Part shown: one piece after another, positions 58,500 through 64,000 of the stretch
Layout of the letters: each line of letters starts with the position of its first letter
Numbering within the stretch: position 1 is the stretch's first letter
Assembly: GCF_003315615.1 (NCBI RefSeq)
Contig: NZ_PDCH01000003.1
Coordinates: 62,001 to 126,000, forward strand
Direction: 5' to 3'
Source: Bifidobacterium xylocopae
GTDB lineage: Bacteria; Actinomycetota; Actinomycetes; Actinomycetales; Bifidobacteriaceae
DNA length: 64,000 bases
Position numbers and translations under genes: made by a program
Notes under the pieces: model-generated
The model's database searches: none
What the model was told of the DNA's origin: nothing
The model's input: the letters and a program-made list of their open reading frames with translations, nothing else

Positions 58500-58660
58500 C
58501 ACCGTCTCACTTTCCTGCCGGCCCCCGACCCGTCGGACCAGTCTCATTACATTACCCTATACCGACCGGGAATGGGACAGGGCCCTTCCCTGGGCGAAAG
58601 CGCCCCCTGTTCGGTCGGCCCCGCCCCAACGCCTTCGCCGGTCTCGGCTAGGATTGAGGC

Positions 58661-59590
58661 ATGACCTCCTCTCCCGGCTCCCTGCGTCTGAATCCTTGGC
58701 TGGCACGTTTCATGCTCCTGGCCGCCGCGGCCGCGTGGGGGGCCGGCTACACCTTCGAGAAGATCAGCCTGCGGCAGATCGAGGTCCAGTGGATCATGGG
58801 CGTGCGTCTGGTCATCGCCGTGGCAGTGATGACCCCTCTCATGTGGTCCAAACTCAAACGGGCCCATCTGTTGGACATGCTGGTGCCGGGTCTGGCCTTG
58901 GGCGTGACATACTGGGCGGCGTTCATACTGCAGATGGAGGGACTGCGCACAATAGGACCGGGCCGCAATTCCTTCCTGACAGCGACCTATTGCGTACTCG
59001 TGCCATTCCTGGTCTGGATCGTCACCAGGAAGCGGCCCGCTTGGCGCAACTTCGCGGCCGCCCTCCTTTGCGTGGTCGGCGTTGGGCTCATCTCCCTGTC
59101 CCCGGATGACTCAGCCCGACTGGTCCTGAGCGCCGGCGACCTGCTGACCCTGGCCGGAGCGGTCTTCTACGGGGCCAACATCGTGCTGGCCGGCGCCTTG
59201 GCCAAGAAGTTCGACGCCACCATACTGACCTACTACGAACTGCTGGTGGCCGGGGTGCTCTTCGTGGGGGGAGCCTTCCTGACCGAGCCTGCGCCCCCAT
59301 TGTCCGCCCTGCATCCTCAGACCTTCGGCGCCATGGCCTATCTGGTACTTGTCTCGACGCTCATCGCCCAGAATTTGCAGAACGCGGCCTTCTCCCAGGT
59401 GCCGGCCGCCCAGGGGTCGCTGATCCTGTGCACCGAAAGCCTGTTCGGCATGGCGGTCTCGGTCCTGGCCTTGGGCGAGGAGCTGACCGGCGCCCACCTG
59501 GCCGGCTTCGCGATAATCTTCGTCGCCATCGTCGTCTCCGAGGCCCGCATCAGCGGGCACCGCAAGAGTAAAACCACCCGGGACCGTTGA
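58661..59590 (+). CDS. EamA/DMT family transporter
   Basis: The 309-residue protein has ten helices in two EamA repeats. The first begins FMLLAAAAAWGAGYTFEKISL and the second follows LLTLAGAVFYGANIVLAG; the loop with ALGEELTGAHLAGFAIIF ends the second repeat, as usual. Members export amino acids, nucleotides or drugs or import metabolites; nothing here selects one. TTGAGG lies before the ATG. It is convergent with the VanZ/RDD gene, 13 bases away. Confidence 0.9.
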   Translation: MTSSPGSLRLNPWLARFMLLAAAAAWGAGYTFEKISLRQIEVQWIMGVRLVIAVAVMTPLMWSKLKRAHLLDMLVPGLALGVTYWAAFILQMEGLRTIGPGRNSFLTATYCVLVPFLVWIVTRKRPAWRNFAAALLCVVGVGLISLSPDDSARLVLSAGDLLTLAGAVFYGANIVLAGALAKKFDATILTYYELLVAGVLFVGGAFLTEPAPPLSALHPQTFGAMAYLVLVSTLIAQNLQNAAFSQVPAAQGSLILCTESLFGMAVSVLALGEELTGAHLAGFAIIFVAIVVSEARISGHRKSKTTRDR

Positions 59591-59603
59591 GGTCGGCTGT
59601 ATC

Positions 59604-60764
59604 TCAGCTCCCGGACGGGGTGAAAGCTGGTGGACCTCCCATGGCTGGACGGTCCACCCGGGCTTCGTACATCCGGGGTGAGGCATCCCCGGGGGCCGAC
59701 GGCGCATCGGACCCGGGAATCAGATCGTAAGGCATACACCGCCTGACCATGTAGAAGAGCAGGAGGAGGGCCCCCAGCAGGTTGGCCCAGGCGCGCATCC
59801 TCCCGTTCCAAGGGCCGAAGACCACCAGGATGGTGAGTGTGCGCGCCCCGTAGAAGGCGGCCCTCAGCCAGCCGCGCCTCGCCCGAGTTTCCACACTCAT
59901 GTGCGTGAAGGCCGCACCCAGGGTCTGTCCCCGGCGCAGAAGGGGGATCAGGAACTCGAAGAACAGCAGGCAGGCGATATTGAGTCCTACCACCATCAGC
60001 CTTAGGGCGTGGGGGGAGACGGCCCAGTCCCCCAGGGAGTAGTCACCATCCGCACGGTGTCCGGCCCAGGCATTGACAAGGACCACCAGTGCGAACCCCA
60101 AGGACGAAGAGAGTGTATAGGCCAGGACCAGATCCGTGGCCATGCTGACAGAGCGATGGAGGAAACTGGGGGTGCGCACCACCTCGGCCGTGTCAGGTGT
60201 TCGGGGCGGAGCCAGGCGGTTAATCAGGGCGGCGCAGGCGAAACCGACTATGGCCCCCGTTGTGTTCCACAGGAGATCGTCCACATCGAAGAGCCTGTAG
60301 GCACACCCAATCAGTCCGAAGACTCCGGTCAACTGGGCGGTCTCGATGGTAAGGGAGACAAGGAATCCCACTGGCAGGGCCAGACGCAAGCGCCAACGCA
60401 GGACACGGCCCATGATGTAGCCCAAGGGCAGGAAGAAGACGATATTGAACCCTATCTGCAGGAGGGCGCCCAGACCGCCGGTGGTCAGATCGGTGAGAAA
60501 ATGCAGCGGATCCAACTGGGGGGAAAGGTGATGGCCTGCGCAGAACGCGGCACGGTCGTCGGGCATGGGCCACAAGGTGAAGCAGACCAGGGCCAACAGG
60601 TAGAGGATGGTCAGATAGGCGGTCAGGGCCGCAGCCAGGCGCAGGCGGTGATAGCGGTGGTAGATCAGGGCCAGGACAGGCAGCGTCAGCAGCAGGGAGG
60701 CGAAGGGCCAGACCGCTATGGACAGGCCGAATGAGGCCGAAAAGGCACCGAGGTAGGACAGCAT
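59604..60764 (-). CDS. VanZ-like and RDD domain membrane protein
   Basis: The 386-residue protein has an N-terminal VanZ-like part (about 20-190; FNIVFFLPLGYIMG and the FDVDDLLWNTTGAIVG block). An RDD-like domain follows (about 210-340; Arg-Ser/Asp near VSMATDLVLAY and RGQTLGAAFTHMSVETR). VanZ proteins are linked to glycopeptide and lipid-target resistance, but in most hosts their role is not established, and RDD proteins may transport ions or solutes. The combination occurs in other actinobacteria. The ATG has no clear ribosome site. Confidence 0.85.
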   Translation of the reverse strand: MLSYLGAFSASFGLSIAVWPFASLLLTLPVLALIYHRYHRLRLAAALTAYLTILYLLALVCFTLWPMPDDRAAFCAGHHLSPQLDPLHFLTDLTTGGLGALLQIGFNIVFFLPLGYIMGRVLRWRLRLALPVGFLVSLTIETAQLTGVFGLIGCAYRLFDVDDLLWNTTGAIVGFACAALINRLAPPRTPDTAEVVRTPSFLHRSVSMATDLVLAYTLSSSLGFALVVLVNAWAGHRADGDYSLGDWAVSPHALRLMVVGLNIACLLFFEFLIPLLRRGQTLGAAFTHMSVETRARRGWLRAAFYGARTLTILVVFGPWNGRMRAWANLLGALLLLFYMVRRCMPYDLIPGSDAPSAPGDASPRMYEARVDRPAMGGPPAFTPSGS

Positions 60765-60792
60765 GGTTACAGATTACGGGCCAGGGCGGCGA

Positions 60793-60834
60793 AACGCCCT
60801 CATACCCTGGTATGAACAGGTGAATGAGGGCGTT
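60793..60834. terminator. Terminator between the DUF3566 and VanZ/RDD genes
   Basis: A perfect 11-bp stem (AACGCCCTCAT with ATGAGGGCGTT) with a 20-base loop, past the DUF3566 stop on the minus strand. Confidence 0.65.
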
Positions 60835-60856
60835 CCACGGGGCCGATGGACTCGGG

Positions 60857-61918
60857 TCAGTCGTCGCCCAGGGTGACGTGGATGCCACCGACCAAGGAGC
60901 CGACGATGTTATAGAGGAATGCGCCTATCGTGGCCAGAACCACGATGAAGACGATCTCAAAGATCGAGAAGATAGTGACCGAGCTGATTACGGTGCCCAG
61001 GCTGAGCACCGAACTCAGGTCGAGCCCACCAGCGTCCAGACCGGTCTTGGAAACCATCTGGTTGATGTTGTCGAACAGGCCGATCGCGTTCAGAAGCATC
61101 CAAAGCAGGGACGAGGCAATCACCTGGATGATGGCGCCGGCGATGGACAGCAGGAAAGTGACCTTGGCGACCGACCAGGGCTCCACACGGGTCAGCGAGA
61201 GCTGCATGCGACGGGCACGGGGCACGCCTGTCCTGCCTGCCCCTATCTTGGGGCCGGCCGAGGCGGCCGTGCCGAGGCGGCCGAGACGGGCCATACTCGC
61301 GGAACCAGATTGCGCGGAGGCAGATGAGGACCGGGTCTGAGGCCGGCCGGTGGAGGCTTCGGCCGTGCGCGGACGGGCCGAGGCCTTCTGGCGCTGCCTG
61401 AGATCGGCTGCCACCTGGGGTATGGACTCGGAGGATGATGAAGCAGCGGTCCGCGGTTCTCCGGCCTTACGAACCTCAGCTGGCTTGATCGGTTTGAGTG
61501 TTGAGGCTGCGGGTTTCGACCCGGCCTTGGGCTGGACCTTCGCCGGAGCCCCCTGACGAGCCTTGGCCGGGAGCGCACCCTTGACCGAGGCCTTGTCTTT
61601 GGTGGCCTGGGTGGGGGCATTCTGGGCATCCTTGGCGGACCGGTCGGTTTTGACGACCTGTGGGTGGGAACCGGTCTTGCGGACGCTCCCCTGCACCTTG
61701 GCTTTGGCGACGTCCTCTTTGGCTGTGGTCTGCGGCTGGGCTTTGGTGCGCGACTCCTGCTTGCCTGCTCCAGCCTTGGGAGCCCTCTCACCATGACCGA
61801 TCGCGGCTGGGGCCTCGCCCTTGGCGGACCTGGCCGTGTCCGAGGAAGGCCGGGCACCACGCTCCTGGACCTGCCCGCCCTGCTTTGGCTTGGACTTTCC
61901 GCTGTTGTTCTGGCTCAT
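60857..61918 (-). CDS. DUF3566 membrane protein with long low-complexity N-terminus
   Basis: The last 120 residues match DUF3566: RRMQLSLTRVEPWSVAKVTFLLS entering a first helix, the LFDNINQMV loop and a second helix ending GGIHVTLGDD. The first 230 residues are Lys/Ala/Pro/Gln/Ser-rich low complexity and probably disordered in the cytoplasm. The family is nearly always encoded after gyrA in actinobacteria, as here; its function is unknown. AAGGAG precedes the ATG. It follows gyrA by 134 bases on the same strand. Confidence 0.9.
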   Translation of the reverse strand: MSQNNSGKSKPKQGGQVQERGARPSSDTARSAKGEAPAAIGHGERAPKAGAGKQESRTKAQPQTTAKEDVAKAKVQGSVRKTGSHPQVVKTDRSAKDAQNAPTQATKDKASVKGALPAKARQGAPAKVQPKAGSKPAASTLKPIKPAEVRKAGEPRTAASSSSESIPQVAADLRQRQKASARPRTAEASTGRPQTRSSSASAQSGSASMARLGRLGTAASAGPKIGAGRTGVPRARRMQLSLTRVEPWSVAKVTFLLSIAGAIIQVIASSLLWMLLNAIGLFDNINQMVSKTGLDAGGLDLSSVLSLGTVISSVTIFSIFEIVFIVVLATIGAFLYNIVGSLVGGIHVTLGDD

Positions 61919-62052
61919 TGGTGCTCCTTGATCATTTCACCCAAACGACCCACTGCGTTCGTGGCCTTTTGGTCCCTCACTCCTAGTGAGGCTACCAGCT
62001 TCCCCGGAGGACGCGGGGGGTCAGCCCCGCTTCTCCACACTACCGGCGGCCC

Positions 62053-63999
62053 TCATTCGGACTGCGCCGAAGCACCCTGCTGGACGGCAGCCGTCCGCTG
62101 ACCCTCGTCATCCATATCCTCATCCTCGTCTCGTTCGGCATTGCGGGCCACAGAGAGGATCTCGTCACCCTTGTCCGGCTTCGCCAGGGTCACGCCCTGG
62201 GTGTTGCGGCCGGTGCGTTTGACCTCGGCGACATCGGAGCGGATGACCTTGCCTGATTTCATGATGGCCATAACCTGATCATCCTCGCCCACCACCAGGG
62301 CACCGACCAGGGAACCCCGGCCTTCGACCATTGCGATGGCCTTGACACCGTAACCGTTACGGCCCTGGAGGCGGTATTCGGACAAGGCGGTGCGCTTGGC
62401 ATAGCCCTGGTCGGTGACCACCAGCAGGTCTTCATCGGAATCGGCGGGCACCACGTCCATGCTGAGCAATTCATCGCCTTCGCGGAACTTCATGCCCTGC
62501 ACACCGGCGGTCTGCCGGCCCATGGGGCGCAAGGTCTCGTCATTGGCCTCGAATTTGACGCTCATTCCGTGACGGGAGACCAGGATGATGTCGTCCTGGG
62601 CGTTGCACAGGGCAGCGCCGACCAGCTCGTCGTAGACCGGCTCGACACCGTCACCGTCGGCGACGGGACGCGTCAGGGTATTGCCCTGCCCATCCTCCAT
62701 CTGAACCAACCGTACGGCGATGAGACCTCCCTGGCGGGGGGAATCGTATTCGGACAGGCGGGTCTTCTTGACTTTGCCGGTACGGGTGGCCAGGACCAGG
62801 TAGTCGGCATCCGCATAGGAGTGCAGGGACAGGACCTGCTCTATCTGCTCGCCCGGTGCCAGCTGCAGGAGGTTGGCTACATGCTGCCCCTTGGAGTCGC
62901 GCGACCCTTCGGGCAGCTCATAGGCCTTGAGCCGGTAGACACGGCCCCTGTTGGTAAAGAAGAGCAGCCAGTTATGGGTGGATGTCAGGAAGAAGTGGTC
63001 GACGACATCCGCCTCACGCAGCCTGGTGCCCTTGATGCCCTTGCCACCCCGGTGCTGGGCCCGGTACTCGTCGGCCTTCGTACGCTTGACGAAGCCTGAG
63101 TGGGTGACCGTCACAACGACATTCTCGTCGGCGATCAAGTCCTCCACATTCATCTCGCCCGAGTAAGGCAGGATCTTGGTGCGCCGCTCGTCGCCGTACT
63201 TCTCGACGATCTCGTCGAGCTCATCCCCGACGATCCTGCGCTGGCGCAGGGGGTCGGACAGGATGTCGTTGTAGTCCTTGATCTTGCGCATGAGTTCGTT
63301 GTGCTCGTCCAGTATCTTCTGACGCTCGAGTGCGGCCAGACGGCGAAGCTGCATGGCCAGGATCGCGTCGGCCTGGACCTCATCCACCCCCAGCAGGTCC
63401 ATCAACCCGGTGCGGGCGGACTCCACGTCCTTGGACCGGCGGATCAGGGCGATGACCTCTTCAATCGCATCCAGAGCCTTCAGGTAACCCTGCAGAATGT
63501 GGTCGCGCTCCTCGGCCTCGCGCTTGAGGTACCTGGTGCGCCGCTCGATGACATCCAGCTGGTGGTCCACCCAATGGCGGATGAACGCGTCCAGGCTCAG
63601 GGTGCGGGGCACACCGTCGACCAGGGCCAGCATGTTGGCACCGAAGGTCTGCTGAAGCTGGGAATGCTTGTATAGGTTGTTGAGCACGACCTTGGGCACG
63701 GCGTCGCGTTTGAGCACGAGTACCAAACGCTGCCCAGTACGTCCGGAGGTCTCGTCACGCATGTCTGCGATGCCTTGGATCTTCCCGTCGCGCACGGCCT
63801 CGCGGATGGAGACGACCAGTCGGTCCGGGTTGACCTGGTAGGGCAGCTCTGTGACCACCAGGCACATGCGCCCCTTGATCTCCTCGGTGTTGACCACTGC
63901 GCGCATGGTGATCAGACCACGTCCGGTGCGGTAGGCCTGCTCGATCCCTTTATGGCCAAGAATCGTGGCCCCCGTCGGGAAGTCAGGGCCCTTGATAAT
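62053..63999 (-). CDS. gyrA: DNA gyrase subunit A, 5' end outside window
   Basis: The frame remains open to the right edge ([23 protein letters not shown] reads in from base 63999 on the minus strand), so the N-terminal catalytic Tyr region is missing. Visible are part of the tower/coiled-coil, the gate region with [16 protein letters not shown]-like residues, and the GyrA box QHRGGKG. Most of the C-terminal beta-pinwheel that wraps DNA follows, with an acidic tail. Gyrase introduces negative supercoils. In bifidobacteria gyrB, recF, dnaN and dnaA usually lie upstream, which places the origin to the right. Confidence 0.96.
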   Translation of the reverse strand: MIKGPDFPTGATILGHKGIEQAYRTGRGLITMRAVVNTEEIKGRMCLVVTELPYQVNPDRLVVSIREAVRDGKIQGIADMRDETSGRTGQRLVLVLKRDAVPKVVLNNLYKHSQLQQTFGANMLALVDGVPRTLSLDAFIRHWVDHQLDVIERRTRYLKREAEERDHILQGYLKALDAIEEVIALIRRSKDVESARTGLMDLLGVDEVQADAILAMQLRRLAALERQKILDEHNELMRKIKDYNDILSDPLRQRRIVGDELDEIVEKYGDERRTKILPYSGEMNVEDLIADENVVVTVTHSGFVKRTKADEYRAQHRGGKGIKGTRLREADVVDHFFLTSTHNWLLFFTNRGRVYRLKAYELPEGSRDSKGQHVANLLQLAPGEQIEQVLSLHSYADADYLVLATRTGKVKKTRLSEYDSPRQGGLIAVRLVQMEDGQGNTLTRPVADGDGVEPVYDELVGAALCNAQDDIILVSRHGMSVKFEANDETLRPMGRQTAGVQGMKFREGDELLSMDVVPADSDEDLLVVTDQGYAKRTALSEYRLQGRNGYGVKAIAMVEGRGSLVGALVVGEDDQVMAIMKSGKVIRSDVAEVKRTGRNTQGVTLAKPDKGDEILSVARNAERDEDEDMDDEGQRTAAVQQGASAQSE

Positions 64000-64000
64000 A

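Overview
This 64-kb window is chromosomal DNA of a Bifidobacterium (Actinobacteria). The complete 16S rRNA on the minus strand reads as Bifidobacterium. Supporting markers are crgA, DUF881, DUF3073 and DUF3566 genes, a gyrA/DUF3566 pair, and a dense set of oligosaccharide ABC transporters, LacI regulators and glycosidases. Codon use is GC-rich except in one transporter operon. I do not assign a species. gyrA runs off the right edge on the minus strand, so the dnaA/gyrB origin region probably lies just beyond it.

Layout. 1-7.6 kb: the 3' part of asnB, a class E-like sortase with a DUF881 gene, crgA, a rhomboid protease, a gene-free kilobase, and small proteins (membrane, SCP-like, DUF3073). 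7.7-10.6 kb: trpS and a ThrE-type exporter. 10.8-17.6 kb: an alpha-galactoside locus (GH36, two permeases, binding lipoprotein, divergent LacI regulator). 17.7-24.8 kb: oxidative-stress and ion genes (AhpF-like reductase, AhpC, CNNM/CBS protein, Dps, NhaA) and an SDR. 25-28 kb: a metallopeptidase, tRNA-Ile, tRNA-Ala, an XRE regulator and a formate/nitrite transporter. 28.6-33 kb: a fused CydDC-like ABC exporter and an NAD(P)-binding protein. 33.6-39.4 kb: a complete rRNA operon on the minus strand. 39.4-40.3 kb: an alpha/beta hydrolase. 40.6-46.7 kb: an arabinoside locus (LacI regulator, ABC importer, GH51). 47.0-56.4 kb: a GlpT-like transporter gene with a 5' frameshift, a domain-permuted membrane-anchored GH3, a canonical GH3 overlapping a GtrA-like gene, and a GT2. 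56.3-58.5 kb: a GHKL/LytTR two-component system. 58.7-62 kb: an EamA transporter, a VanZ/RDD protein and DUF3566. 62-64 kb: gyrA, incomplete.

How the genes work together. Two import-and-hydrolyse modules each carry a CUT1 ABC importer without its own ATPase, a LacI regulator and an intracellular retaining glycosidase. They probably share an MsmK-type ATPase encoded elsewhere. AhpC, the AhpF-like reductase, Dps and possibly the CydDC-like exporter form a redox-defence set. The GH3/GH3/GtrA/GT2 block combines hydrolysis with membrane glycosyl transfer and is the least conventional part of the window.

The most unusual observations are these: the frameshifted GlpT-like gene; an AhpF-like protein and a GH3 enzyme that both have their domains in reversed order; a cluster of DnaA boxes next to crgA, about 60 kb from gyrA; four intergenic runs of 10-13 G or C; and an AT-rich transporter operon inside a GC-rich alpha-galactoside locus.
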